Notes: generated by a model from the letters alone, not told the origin. A DNA stretch of 64,000 nucleotides from Ziziphus jujuba (GCF_031755915.1 NC_083388.1:9423001-9487000); one strand, 5' to 3'. Shown: positions 1-15,600, numbered from the stretch's first letter. Translations and numbers: made by a program.

Positions 1-328
1 ATTTGAAACTTATATCACACGTTAAAAGCTAGAAGCTTGATTGGGGTAGATTTTGAAAGTTACAAGTTCCTGCATGAGCCCTGTTCAAAACTTCCAAAAC
101 CTATTCCTACAAGTTAGCACATTCATATTTCTTTCAATGTGTTCCTGTGTCAAATTAAATTTGGGTTAAGGTCTTGCACCCCATTTTAGCATAAAACAGT
201 TGGAACATGTAGCAACTGCCTTCATAAATTCAACTTGGTTTTGACACAAATTATTATGCTAGAAACTATAGAAGGAAGCTGATGAGTTATAGGTAGTGAC
301 TATTCCATGAACAAGAAGTATCACTCAC

Positions 329-3300
329 CTGAAGAATTGGGCACAAGAAGAAAGATGGCACTGGCCGTTCTTCAGAGACATGCAACTGCTCTAGTTCCCG
401 CACCAGGGAAGGTGTTAGATCCGGTCTACCCCTACTGCTCAACTCGCAACATTGCAGCCCAAGGTCAACCAATCGCCCAGCCACAGAAATAGGCCATTCC
501 CCAGCTGATGAATCCAAGATCGATCCTAATTTCCCACATGAATATGCCTTGCGAACCTCACCTGCTAAGCCAACTGGAGGTCTTCTTGTGAGCATTTGCA
601 AAATGATTATCCCAAAAGAATAAATATCAGATTTGGGAGTCTGGATTCCAATTCTCTGGAACTCTGGATCTGTGTATGGGAAAGCACCCTTTGGTTCAGT
701 GTTCCGGCGAAAACTGGGACAACATAGGTTGTCCTCAGTTATGAGCCTGCAAATCCCAAAGTCACATATCTTGCAGCTGAGTTCAGAATCTAGGAGTATG
801 TTTTGGGGTTTCAAATCTCCATGAACAATCTTTTCAGGTTTCGAAGAGTGCAAGAAGCAAAGGGCACTGGAGATTTCAGCAATGATCCGTGTTCGGGTCT
901 TCCATGTCAAGGGAGAAATGTTGCTTTTCTGGAAAAGGTGATCTTGGAGGCTGCCACTGGGCAAGTACTCGTATACAATGGACCACACTTCTGGGCATAT
1001 GCCAAGTAATGTCACAAGATGAGGATGCTGTAATTTGCCAAGAACTTGTACCTGTAAGGACAGAAAAGAGATTATTACAGACCCACAATGCAAGATAAGC
1101 AATAGAGTCATATGAAAAAAAGAGAATTTGAATTTTTTATTTTTTTTTTTTTTGTTTTTACAGAAAATCTTACTAGTCTTTCTGTCAGAGGAAATTTACA
1201 TCTTTGAACTTCGAAAGATCTAATCATTAAATTGCAAAGCCTAGATATAAGTGCACTATGCATATAACTCTTATGGCAGAAGCTAAGATAATTGAGACCG
1301 ATTATTTGCCTTGTCCTTGTTGGGCATAATGTCATCAATAAATACAAGCTCATGAATGTCAACACAGAAAGGGATGGAGGTAGGGGAAAGAGAGAAAACC
1401 TCTTGTTGAAACTCTGATTGACCTTGCATGTTATGTGGATGCAGCTTCTTAATAGCAACAGTTCTACCCAACATTTCCCCCTTGTAAACACAACCATAGC
1501 CTCCCTCTCCGATTTTGAAGCTTTCAGAAAAATTACATGTTGCAGTTTGCACATCTGACAATGAGAATTCTGCCAAATCAGGTAATTCTTCAACAAACCC
1601 AATGAGACCATTACAGTTTGCAGCTCCAGCTTGTCCATGACTTCTCCAACGCTCAAGCCAGTGTTGGGCCTCCATCTTCTGTCGTCGAATCCGCTGCTTT
1701 TCCTGCCTTAGAGTTGCAATTGATGCTTGAATTAGGTTCCATTCCCCCACAGCTTCATCATGCCTACGATTGGCTTCCTGGGCACGACTGTCTAGAAGAG
1801 CAACATTTCTCATGGTCCTTCGAAGTTCTTTAGTTATCTCTTCTCTTTCTTCCAAGAGTTTTTCTTGTTCCTCTAATGTAGTTCTCAGAACATCCTCAGC
1901 CTCTTTTCTAAGTTTGATTTCACGTGCATGGGCAGACTTAAATACATTGACCTGAGTAAGACAATGAAACATAATTCTGAGGTTGCAAATACCTTAAAAG
2001 ACTGGGAAACTAGTCATTTATTAGACCATAATTTCAATATCATTATATTATATTATTTACATGCTCTTGCTAAGAACATTCTCAACAACAGATTTCTAAG
2101 TTTAGAATATTATGAAGGGTTATTGATTTTGCCTTTGAGAATCCAAGTCACTGTAATGCAACAGACAGTGCAAATTTTTTAAGCGAACAAATAATAACTA
2201 AGTAAAAAAATAACTGAAAAATTCTAACTTTTGTTTTCAAATACTCCTTTGTATTGTTGGCTAAAAGGACTTTTGTGAGAAAATAATGCGTGTAACACAT
2301 TATACCACAGCCATATCAGGAAAATCAGTAATACACATGTCACACATTTATTGTAAGCATATAAATTGGAAGTCAATCAAGTTGTACTCACCTTGCTTAT
2401 GGTTTCCATAGCTTCTGATTCCAGTTTTCTTCGCTTTACAAGCTCTGCAAGTGCCTTACTCCTCGAAACCTCGGCTTCTAACTTGAGATCTATAAGCTGA
2501 CTGCATAAGCTCTCATCCTCAACCTTTAAATCAAAATCTGAAGACACCCTTCTTTCAGAAGAATTATATCCTGAACTACTACTAGCAGTTGTTAGACTAC
2601 ATGAACTTTGGACACGTTGGAAGAAATAAGTATCAGTAGAAAGCGACACAGTTGTGGATGATACCAATTCTGCGTTGAGTGGTTCACTTATAACCCTGTT
2701 GCTAATTCCAGCACATATTGTAATCTCAGCAGAACTGGATTGAAGACAATCTGGGTGGATTAACTTATTTTTACCATATTGAAATGATTTAGACTTAAAG
2801 ATTTCAGTGCTTTCGCTCTGTGGCTGACCACATGAAGGCAAAGAACTTGGGCCTTCAGAAGCATCTCTTGTCCATACATGTTTCCCTTTGTTAACAAACC
2901 ATATCTCACAGAACGGGGGAGCATTTTTGGCGGCATAATTTGCTTTGCTGGAGCTCTTTTTCACCTTTATACATCTGTAACAAACTATTAGGAATGAAAC
3001 AACTAAAGGGAATGGCATTTTTTTGAAAAATAAAAGGTATTCAAGTTTCATAAAGAGAACACAACCAGGGGGCACATACATAATTCAGGTATTCAAGAAT
3101 CAAGCGACCTCTTAAGCCAACAGACCGTTGAAGTCTTGACACATCACCCAATATAATTGTGTTATTTTATAAGCATGGATTTTGATGTAAACTGGAAGTT
3201 GTATAAAACATCCATGCTCCACCCTTGAGCGAAACGGAAAGAAAACAGAAGAGAAACTATGGTAACCCAGAGTGATAGCTCAGAAATAAGCAGTACTATG

Positions 3301-5216
3301 ACATTATAAGAGGATGACTCAGACCATTGACACTATACTTACTTCTTTGGCACAGCCCCCATAACAAGCTTTCTAATGCCATGCTTGCTCACCAAATCTA
3401 CAATTCCTTTCTGAATATAGTCAGCTTCAATAGTTATGAAGATTGCTTTAACCTGCAAAACAAATGCATTTCTGGATATAATTCCAATATTTGTGAATTT
3501 ATATAGGAAACATCAATTTGTCTTTGCTTGTGAATTTTAATATTAACCATTTTCAGTTGTCTAATAATACTACTCTTTCAAGGAAGTACAAAGAACTGCT
3601 TCCTATTGTTCCCTGGATGCTGCATGTTTCCTAATTCTTGGTGTTAAAATTATTTTTATCTTTCTATTATTGATTAGAAAAAAAAAAAAAAAATGCATTC
3701 TTGAAGCCTGGATTTTTAATAAAAAATCAGGAAAAGCAAGGATAATTTATCCAGTGTAGGAATACTAGCTGGTTGCTAAAAGCTTCCAGCATATGGAACG
3801 GAATGCGAGGAACCGGCCATTTAATCGTAGAAGAAGATTAAGGGAAAGATTACAGAGGCTCAGGCATTTCCTTTCCAACGTTTTACCACAAAAAACTTCT
3901 ATGAAAAGAAAAACCAAAGTTTACATATTTAACCGAAGAGATCCGGAATACAGGTTTCCAAGGCCAGAAGGAAATAAGGGTCTTATTTAATTAAGATGGA
4001 TATCACACTTAATTACTGAAAAAAATTTTACACCATCATATTTCTAATAATAATTATCGTTTTCAACCTCAAGTAAACAGAATTAATATTCCATACTAGA
4101 AAATACTACCTTTGTTTCATAGAGCAAGAAAAAACATTTTTTTAGTAAATAAACTTATATGTTACTACTGGAAATATAAATGGCGGACGTTTAGCTTTTA
4201 TTTTGTATTTTTTTAAAATAATAAAGAAATAAAGCACCGAATTATTGTAAACATAAGCAGAAAAAGCACACCTTTGCTTCAGAGCAAAGGCTCAAGTAAT
4301 TTCGCAAAAGCTTCATTGTCTGTTCTCTCTCGTCCTTCCTATACGCAGACACAACTTCAGCATTTGCTTGACTTGCTGGAAATTTTCCTACTGCACATTA
4401 CAATCACGACTAAAAATAAGAAATTAATTGGAGAAAACAAAATTTGACTTATTAGATCCCGCAGAAAATGAATCGGAAAAACAGAAAATGTTTTTGTTTT
4501 TTTTTTTTTGCATAGTTTTTCCACCATTTAGCCATGGTTTGAGCGCCACATTCTCGCGGGCGCAAACTATTCTAGCAAACCCACCAAAATCATTGGATGA
4601 AAACAAAGTAATATCATAATTGTCTTTGAAGAACCCTTTTTTTCTTCCTCGCCTTTCTTGGCAACCAAACGGAGCAAAAACCCAAAACAATAAGCGACAA
4701 GTGATTTACACTAGGCGCTTAAAAGAAAGAAAATAAATAAATAAATAAATTCCATCAACATAAACAACAAGAATTCAAAGACGTTTCGTAAACTAAAGAA
4801 AAAAAAATAAAAACACATTAACGAAAACTAATCAAGCAAAGATTCAGAAAGAGAAAGAGAAGCTTACAGAGAGTGGGGATTAGCTGCGAAGGCTGATGAA
4901 CATGAACAATACAAATTTCTTTACCCTTGAAACGTTTGAAAGTCCAATGAAGCAAGCTCACGAATTTCTCGAAACCCTTTCCGACGGCCACATATACTCT
5001 ATTTCCATCGTCGGAAACATGCTCTGGCAACGGGAAACTGGCCGCCCTGTCAAACCCATGTCGGAAACTGGCGGAAGAAGAGAACCCAGAAAGGAGATCA
5101 GGTGAGAGAGTGTGGTCAGGACGGTGAGAAGGGCTTAGGAGCTCCATGTTCTTCGGAATTTCAAAGGGACATGGAAGTCCGGCAACGGAGGAGTTTAGGG
5201 ATGTAGCTTCTTTCAT
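329..5216 (-). CDS. U-box domain-containing protein kinase, PUB33-like (partial, 3' end off window)
   Basis: Likely E3 ubiquitin ligase of the plant U-box/kinase class. Exons by splice sites and phase: 5216-4868, 4390-4272, 3452-3343, 2974-2392, 1951-1400, 1051-329 (812 codons, every junction in frame). Residues ~70-240 resemble a universal stress protein domain (VYVAVGKG, VHVHQPS, KLVMGA). Residues ~340-490 are a charged coiled coil. The kinase domain starts near 516: glycine loop GEGGYGCV at 535-542, Lys555 in VAIKK, HGDLKPQN at 648-655, DFG at 668-670. Gly replaces Arg before the catalytic Asp, so it is a non-RD kinase. The last visible residues, VPSFFLCPILQ, begin a U-box that is cut by a GTGAGT donor at 328; its remainder lies left of the window. 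The start is the first in-frame ATG; the frame stays open upstream only through a TTG. The intron after 1400 has a weak donor (GTTTTC). Domain order is seen; ligase activity is inferred from the family. Confidence 0.9.
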
Positions 5217-5261
5217 GGACGGCTTTGGAATTGTGTCATGTGGTATGTAATGGTTTTCCAA

Positions 5262-5900
5262 AAAGGCAAAAGATTTTCGTGGAAATGTTTTGTTGGTATT
5301 ATACAGAAAGCTTGACCTTTCGTGTTGACTTCAAAGCAAATTGTGAAGAAAAGTGGGAAAATTTGTTGATATTAGACTATCAAATTTTCACGTGTCCATG
5401 TGTTTAATTTCAATTCGTTATTTACTACACTTTTAATCTGCGGATAATTTGTTTTTTTTTTTTTTTTTTTTTCTCCTCTCTTAGACTTAACTTTTTTTTT
5501 TGTAAACTTTTTTTTAGGAATTTTTAAACATAATGTGATTCACAATGGTTGGCTTTTAATAATTCAACGTTTGGAATTTTTGGTTAACTTTTGTAACGTT
5601 GTGTTTTAGGTGGTGGTTTGAATTTGGGCAATTAAGAGATGGCACCAAAATGTTTATAAAAAATATTTACCAAATGATTATTTTTTTCTGATAAATATTT
5701 ACTATAAATGATTAGTGTTAGTATATTATTTTCTTTTTCTTTCTGGACAAAGTTAATATATTAACAAAATGTGAGGCATGTTTTCATCATTTTTAAAAAT
5801 ACAAAGGCATTTTTACGAAACTGACAATGCAAATAGGGTGTTTATGTATATATATATATATATATATATATTAATTTTTTAATACATCCAAAAAACTAAC

Positions 5901-5935
<35 letters not shown>

Positions 5936-7794
5936 TTTCCTTTCCGTTCTTGTTAGCCATTTAAAATAAAATAGCGATTGCTATAGCGAGATATGGAAAA
6001 TGTGGCATAGAATTAGTATATCTTTTAAACAAGTTGAAGTAGTAAATAATTAATTGGTCGTTTTGATTGCAAGAGTGAGTCAACTACTTTTTGATATGTC
6101 ATGTCAGATTTTATTTTATTTATTGTGCTAACAAAACGGTCCAAACCAGATTTAGATATATTTTTTATTTAAAAAAAAAAAAACAGATATAGATATCGAT
6201 TTGAAAAGTCCAATATCAACTTAATTAATCAAATATATAATGGATATATTCGTTATAAAAATGGCAGTAAAAAGAAAATCCAAATATCTAGCGGGAGGGT
6301 ATTTCTCATTAGCTAATGCTACAGATACCATTGATCTATTGATTAGACAATTAATTTAAACCAAGTATGGATACATTTAATCCTTATGTAAATAAAATTC
6401 AATACAACCCAATTAAATAATATTATAGTGTTTGTCATGGTAATTCCAAAATAAAATTGATAAACAATTTGATACTTATGTAGCATTATCTAAACTCATT
6501 TTTAATTTATTTACAAACCCAATCTAATTAATTTATATAAATTCCAACTTTCATTTAGTAAGTAGACATATTTCTTATTTTCTTATATTTACTCTATTAA
6601 AAACTGACACTCTCATTTTAAACAAACAAATTGATACCGTACTATGATCCTTACAGCCCCAGGCTACACTCATAGGTCAAAATAAAAATACCAAGAAATT
6701 ATTTGGTACCCGCCTTGCATTATGCAAGTTGTATCCTTTTGCAAAAAAATAATAATAATAATAAATAAAGCAAAGTTGTATCCAATCAGGGACTTCTAAG
6801 ACTTTCAAATCTTAGTAATTTGGCAAGAATCTTAATTAATAGACTTAACTATATATAAAATAAAATATGATATACATCAATCAAACGACCTTAAGTCGAA
6901 TATGCCAATTGTTTTTAAATAGAATTTGCTTTTTATCTACACCGAACCCACCCAACTAATACCATAAAGGCGCACAAATGCATCCGCAAAAGGTCCATTT
7001 TTCCACTCAACAAATGAATCAAACCAAAGAAACTACCAACTCAAGACTATGTAGTAAATTAGTCATTTTCCAAGCAGAAGGCACATGGTTCAAAGAAAAC
7101 AAGCTATTAATTAATTGAGGTAAAGTTATTAGTCAAGCTTAGAGCCAATGAATTTGAGGCAAAGTTCCAGAAAGAAACATGTGTTCTAAGATTTGGGAAT
7201 CAATTTTGGTTCAGGTGGGTCATCACATTTTGAATACTCGGAGCATATTCCGAACCTATTAATATAAATCAAGTCAACAAGAGGTACGAAAGTTAGCAAA
7301 ATAGCCAAGATCAAAAGCTCTAAAATTAAAAATTAGGATTGGAGCTCAAACAAATTGAGAAACAAAATCATATTAGATACTGTAACCTAACCTTAAGCCA
7401 CCAGCAAAATAAACACAAGCATATAGCTACAACATTATGTAAATATAACTTAAAGGGCACGAACACTTACCAAGGCAATCCTTATGAATCAAACTGAAAG
7501 AAATCATATTTTCAATCGAAGGTGAATTTGGGAGGGCAACTAGGATTTAACAAAAATAAATTGCAAAGATTTTGGGTTTATAATTGAACATTAGCTGTTC
7601 AACCATTGCTAATGAAAACAATAATCAATGAATTAAACTCTCTGCCATGACCTCCCCCCACCTCTCAGTCCATTACTTTAGTTTCAACAATATTGGACAC
7701 GAAAATTTAAACGAAACACAGCTAAACAAAAAAAATAAAATTAAAAAATTAAAAAAAAATGGAAATTACACTTGAACAGCTCCCATTCCGCTTT
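5262..7794. other. Intergenic region with microsatellites
   Basis: No gene seen. It separates the start of the U-box kinase gene from the actin stop codon, so it should hold the kinase promoter on the left and the actin 3' UTR and terminator on the right. Visible structure is a poly(T) tract near 5454, a (TA)n run around 5847-5872 and a (CT)n run at 5904-5932. Open frames here are short and show no family resemblance. Confidence 0.6.
5847..5932. repeat. (TA)n and (CT)n microsatellites
   Basis: A TA dinucleotide run (about 13 units) is followed 30 bases later by a CT run (about 14 units). Both are clean enough to be polymorphic between individuals. Confidence 0.85.
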
Positions 7795-9707
<1,913 letters not shown>

Positions 9708-9720
9708 CTTCTACCACCAA

Positions 9721-10987
9721 CTACAGAAATTATCAGCTTAAGTACATTAGGGAACAAGATACAATATAGAAGAATATATAAAGGAAAATGAAACAAGGGG
9801 AAAGAACCCCAATAATTTAGTAAGTGTCAAGTGTATGATGTTTTGACGTGACATAATGGAAAGGTTCAGTTCCAATCAGCTAATGCCTTTGTATTGATAG
9901 TAAGTGGATATGCTAGAGAGCATCGGTTGTCATGTTTGTATTATTTGGTATATATAATAATCGAGTTCATACTCTATCATTTTATAACTTTGGAATTGGG
10001 ATTGATAACAAACTAACAATAACTATGGAGAAATAAATATTGATAAATTACTCAACAGTTATTATAACTTTGCCACATAGTTAAAAAATTATAATACGCT
10101 TTATGCACCAACAGTAACAAATACTATACAGCTACGTAGTATCATGCATAATAAAGGCAAAAGAATATAATTTTCTTTGAAGAAACTAAAGGGATAATTC
10201 ACAGAAAATATTCTTAAAAACTACAAACCAAATCAAAACGAACCAAATAATAGTGTCTCCCACACCCACCCCAAAAAACCAAAAAGAAGTGCCGTTGTAA
10301 AAGGGAACCAAATATCACAGAAATTTCCACTACACTTTGCTTTCAATTTTATATCAATATGAACTAATGTAAAAAGCAATTGACAGAAACACTTAGATCT
10401 AAAAACTGTTGATGTTGAGTACACCCAGTCCATCAATATGAAGATCCTTCGGGTCAAGGCTATAGCATGTATTGGGACAATAATAAGCTATCAATTACAA
10501 TTGAAAAGAAAGATGAAAAACAAACATTATCTCAAAACTCAAAATTCTGACAAGCTATATATGCCTTTGCAGCGTATTTTGCAAACAAATATTCCAATCC
10601 AAATCAAACACATTCATTTGCACAAGGTTATCAATGCACGATATGAATTCTTCCAATTCCAAATCCAACTCCTAGCAGACATATCAAAACAACAAATGCA
10701 TCGGATCCAAGAGAAACCACAGGGGAGATCTAAAAATTGAAATATCATCAAAAACTAAATCCGAAAACAATTTCAATAGATCCGATGTCAACATCAAACA
10801 AAATTCCAAATCAAAATTCAAAAACTACGAGGATTGGCAGATAGACAAAATCACATTTTAGAGGGAAGAAAAATCAGATCCTGTCACATCATTATTTCGA
10901 TAGATTGATAAGGCACTATGTAGGTAGCAGAGAAAACTGTCACTTTCTCAGGAAAATGCGAGAGAAAATGGGTTAGAAAATTTTCAC
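9721..10987 (-). other. Probable 5'-leader intron of the actin gene
   Basis: Plant actin genes usually carry a long intron in the 5' UTR just before the ATG. Here an acceptor (TTTCTGTAG) ends at 9721, 13 bases before the ATG, and an AAAG/GTGAAA donor fits at 10987. The first leader exon would then cover the CT/GT-rich stretch at about 10988-11130. The interval has no supported ORF. The acceptor is well placed; the donor is a best guess. Confidence 0.5.
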
Positions 10988-11026
10988 CTTTTTTTCTTTT
11001 TGGGAAATTTGGCGTCGATGAGTGAG

Positions 11027-11091
11027 TGAGAGAGAGAGAGAGAGACAGAGAGAGACAGAGACAGAGAGAGATACACACACACAGACACACA
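11027..11091. repeat. GA/CA-rich low-complexity tract in the actin leader
   Basis: Runs of GAGAGA merging into CACACA; on the actin strand this reads as a pyrimidine-rich CT/GT tract, common in plant 5' UTRs. It lies within the proposed first leader exon. Confidence 0.7.
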
Positions 11092-11164
11092 AAGGAGGTT
11101 CCGATCTCAGCTGCCCGCCCTTGCGTTCAAAAAAATAAAAAAATAAATCAATAAACTAAAAAAG

Positions 11165-11172
11165 TATAAATA
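11165..11172 (-). promoter_or_regulatory. Candidate TATA element of the actin gene
   Basis: The minus strand reads TATTTATA here, placing a start site near 11135, just upstream of the CT-rich leader. The plus strand reads TATAAATA, so polarity is ambiguous; I assign it to actin because no plus-strand gene follows. Confidence 0.35.
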
Positions 11173-11454
11173 CGAAATGGGGAAAATGAGAACCACGCGC
11201 AATTTGTTGGAAATTCGTTTCTTTAAAACATACCATATATCCAATCCTTGCCCGTCCCATTTTCCCACCGAGATTGCAGCAAATGTTGACGCGTGTCCTT
11301 CTCTGATCTGGGGCTCCCGTAAATACAGGCTGTTTGAAATATTGAAATGCCTAAATATTCTACCATCTTTCTTTACCCATATGCCCCCACTGCTTTCCTT
11401 GTATCCCCATTTTGCCCTTCCATTTATTGGGATTGACCATCCTCCTTTAATTAA

Positions 11455-11562
11455 TGGGCCCAACTGTAATTAGAATGTGGGCCTATTTTGGGCCCAGTAC
11501 TAGGAACATATAAACTCTAGTCCATTCACAAACCCAATCAATCAATTTTTAAATTAGGCCCA
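11455..11562. promoter_or_regulatory. Cluster of TGGGCC (site II / TCP-type) elements upstream of actin
   Basis: Four GGCCCA/TGGGCC motifs within about 110 bases: palindromic TGGGCCCA at 11455-11462 and 11489-11496, TGGGCC at 11478-11483 and GGCCCA at 11557-11562. Such clusters are known TCP-factor sites in promoters of constitutive plant genes. They lie about 300-400 bases upstream of the inferred actin start site. The motifs are seen; their role is inferred. Confidence 0.5.
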
Positions 11563-12410
11563 CTTGTTGGATAGAAAAATGAAATCAAATCCTAACTTTC
11601 CTTTCATTTATGTTTTGAGCAATGGGGAATATATATATATATATATATATTTTTTTTTTGGGTTCTGTCTTCAATCATATACGATCACACTCTCACTTCA
11701 TTTCATGACCCTGTGAATGTAGATATGATAAGCATATTAATTGATTTAGCCTTACTTGACCAATTCCATTTCATTATAATTTTTTTTTTCACATGGTTTA
11801 TTTTATTTCTTTGTCAATTTATTTTTAAATGAGATAGTATTATATCATCACTGCTTACAAAGGAAGATAGAAAAATTGAGACAGAAGATGGGGACCCATG
11901 TTTGTGTATTTATGCTTTTTGAACACTCAAAATATATATATCCACACACGTTTAATTTGGATTTAATTATCTTTAAAAATTTTGTGCTAGATAAAATGGT
12001 TTTGTATCATCCATCATCCTCATCCATTAGATTTGTCAATCATAGTTGGGATTAAAAAACAAACATACAAAGATAGAAAAATAAAAATAAAAATAAAAGC
12101 AGGCCAAAGATCATAACTCTAGTAGGGTGTTTGCTTGTGGTCTTGGTGGTGGAGTACAAGCTGATAGTACGGTTTGGCGGGTAACATGGAATTCTTGGGC
12201 TCATTAAACAAGTTGCTTCAAGCAAAGTTGATCTCCTCCATCTTTTGACCCCCTAACTACCCCACCTTCCCAAGAAACTTGACCTCCATTTTGGACTTTT
12301 ATATATAATTACCTAAAAGATATATATATATATATATAAAGGTTGGACTAAGTGGTTAATTAGTTTCATATCATTTTAATTTATTTTGTTTGTTAGTAGT
12401 GTTTGTTAGA

Positions 12411-12689
12411 TTACTAAAGATTTGAAATTATATTCCAATATCATGATTAATTAGTGTTGAATTTTGACCAACTAATATTCTAAGTTACTAAAGAATTGAA
12501 ATTATATTCCAATATCATGACTAATTAATGTTGAATTTTGACCAACTTATATTCTAAGTTACATGGATAATATGAGAGAAATTTAGATTTTTCAATGGAG
12601 TTTAAACATGTTGAATTTTGACCAACTTATATTTTAAGTTAAATGGATAATAGGACAGAAATTTAGATTTTTCAATGGAGTTTAAACAC
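12411..12689. repeat. Overlapping tandem duplications (74-bp and 80-bp units)
   Basis: A unit beginning TTACTAAAGA at 12411 is repeated at 12485 (74-bp spacing). Its tail, GTTGAATTTTGACC at 12530, starts a second unit repeated at 12610 (80-bp spacing) that ends with TTTTTCAATGGAGTTTAAAC. Copies are about 90% alike by eye. Confidence 0.85.
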
Positions 12690-15600
12690 TTTTAAGAGTC
12701 AAACTTGTATACATCGCGTAACTTCTAAATTACATTGTCCTAAAGAACATTTTCAAAGGCTTAAGACTCGTTGTCTCATTTGTTTCTAAGTTTCTTTTTT
12801 TTTTTCTTTTTAATCACTCTTTTTAGAATCCTCTTATTTAATATCACAGATAAAAATCATTATTTTATGTGGTACATTTTAATTTTGGTATTCAATTTTA
12901 TTATTTTTTATTTTAAAATCTTAAATGTGAACCTTTAATGATAATAATTTAACTTACCATTTAACATGTATATTTCATTGATAATCATTTATCGATGATA
13001 AGAAATAACATTTTTCTTCTTTCTAAGATTAAGCTTGAGTATTGATGATATCATCTATATGTCCTTAGACATTTAATTATATTTTTTTCTAAAAAAACAC
13101 AGATATATATATATATATATATATATATTTGCTGCACGAGTATTAATATCTTTACAAAGAAAATATAAATCTAAAGGGGTACTAAACATTTTGTAGGAAA
13201 GCATCAACCCAATATTATGGTACATTTTTTCCTCTCCATTTAAATTAAACGTCAAATAATGTGAGAATAGCTCAATAGCAAAGCCAATATTTTTTCACTA
13301 CCAATGATTTTAAATTTGATTCTTCAGTATACCCTAGTATAAAAAAATAAAAAAAGAATAAAAAACTAACAATATAAAAATTTTAACACCATATTGTACC
13401 AAAAAAAGAGTACTAATAGGAAATAATAATATATTTGTAGCGTTGGAAAGCAATATTCCTAGTATAAGTGAATTTGATAATAATTACTAGTATGATTATT
13501 ATAATTAATTTGCTGCATGTAGAAGGCTTATCATTAAGAATATTAGAGGGAAAAGAATGGCGGGAATAGCAAAGAATATTGAAGTATAGAGGAAGAGAAG
13601 AAGTAGTAGGGAAAAAGAGAGAGCCAGGAGGAAGAGGAGGAGGAAAAAGGGTTGAAAAATGAGAGGAGATGATTGTTAAGGATGGGACATGATGATCGAA
13701 GATGGGAAGCAAAATGATTAAGCATGAGCATGAGCTGCAATTATGCGGCATGAGAGTGTGTGTTGTGTGCCCCTTTCACATTTTTATATTAATATATCTT
13801 TTTAGGTTCTTACCCCACCCTTATCATAACATCTTATTCCTTCCTAATCACAATTCTATTAATTTATCATCCCTAATCATTTTTTATTATAACCCCCGAG
13901 TACTAACACACCCTTATTGTACTTTTGCCCCTTTATATTTCACCATTTGCATTCCACTCCTTTGAATTTTCTTTTTCTTATTTTTAATATATTTGTATTT
14001 GGGAGATTTCAAGAGTTTGGAATTTGAATCATTATTTAAGAAAATAACAGGAAAAAAACACTAGTTTGTAGTAAAGGGACCTGTTGGTTTTGTACATCTT
14101 TGTGTGTGTGCTTTTTTTCTTTTTTCTTTTTTTATATATATATTTTGAATTTGTGTGAATGACATATATAATATTATAGGGACTAAATGAGAAAAATGTG
14201 ATAGGAATAGAAACATCAATAGAATGGGAAAAATGAGAAATGTCATTGTAAGCCAGCTAGAGGATTTGAACACCAATTGTTGGAGGGAGGGAAACTTCTA
14301 AGTTTGGAAATAATTTTGAAAATGTTTGTGGTGAAATTGAAATTGCAAGAAGATGTGGGTTTGTGAAAAATTAAAGTGAAAATATCAAAAAGAGAAGCAA
14401 GCGGCCGGGTTTGATGTTGGAAATGGAATTGGAATTAAAAGTGGTCCTTCAAAATTTTACACTCTTTTTGTGGTGTGTCCAAAGATGCGGTGAAATCCAA
14501 GCAATCCAACTGGGTCCCTTTCACTTTCCAGTCTAGACGGCATTTCGTATATCGCCTGTTAAATCACCATCAAATTCTCCTCTACAAGAAAGTAGATATA
14601 CAGATTACAGATCTCATTTTTTTTTTTTTAAATTTTTTCCCCTGTTTTTGTTTTCTTTGATTTCTAAAATATATAAAAAAAACAAAAACAAAATGTTATA
14701 AAATACATGAAAATATTTCAGCAAATCTCAACTCACCTCTGGTCCTCCAATATATTCAACCATGGAATCCAAAGCCAAATTCATGTTGGTGATGATGCGT
14801 TGTATATATGCTTCCACAACATATAGAAAATGGCCAGCAATGGGGACCCATGTGCGTCCAGCTGATATAATTCCTCCAAGGCAGCCTTCTTTTGCAAAAT
14901 CATACATGTCTCACTCCAATCTTTTCCATCACTCATCTAATCAATCTGATTTATATATATATATATTTAATATTTAATTTTGATCTGGATAATATTTTAC
15001 AGCATATCAAACAAGATATATATTTCTTAGTCAATGCATTCGATAATATTATGATAGCTTTGATAATTTTTAAAAATCTAAAATCCACATTTGAAAAGTG
15101 ACACCCTTTAGTATTTATTAAAATAATAAAATTTTGGCATAAAATGAAAATTATAGTTTTGAGTTCAAATCTTCAAATTCATAATATGATAAAAAAAAAA
15201 AGAAAAAGAAATTATGTTCCTTATATATGTTAAAATTGTATATACACTTTTATATAATCATTATCCTATCAAAATATTTTGATAGTTTAACCAAGAGATC
15301 TACTTTATCAGTTTTTAAATTGTTTAAAGATTAATAACTGTAAAATATATTGATTGTCTAATAAAATACTAATACTTATAAAATGTATGACCAATAGATA
15401 GAATTTAAGTAAATCATTAATACATTTTTAAACAAAATGAGGATAGTTTTTTATTTTTATTTTTTTTTATCAAGAATTTCTATTTGTAAATGATATGAAA
15501 TAAACCAATTTCAATATATAAGATAAATGATAAAAAAATTTTAAAAAAATGTGTGTTTAAACTATTCATTTCGAATATTCAATGATTCAATTTTCCTTTG

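Noticed and set aside
5217..5261. Upstream extension of the U-box kinase N-terminus (15 extra residues)
   Set aside because: The frame is open but begins with TTG, not ATG; the first ATG is at 5216.
11107..11473. Overlapping ORFs of about 100 aa on both strands
   Set aside because: They lie in the actin promoter among TGGGCC motifs; mirror-image open frames without homology.
13262..13335. tRNA-like AGAATAGCTCAATAGC...TTTGATTC sequence
   Set aside because: No cloverleaf stems can be formed; at best a decayed SINE head.
13413..13751. 112-aa open frame on the minus strand, and its shorter neighbour
   Set aside because: Product of a purine-rich tract read in antisense; low complexity (Ser, Pro, Phe, Leu) and no family resemblance.
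14762..14977. 71-aa ORF on the plus strand
   Set aside because: Ends in a TA microsatellite and shows no recognisable domain or splice context.
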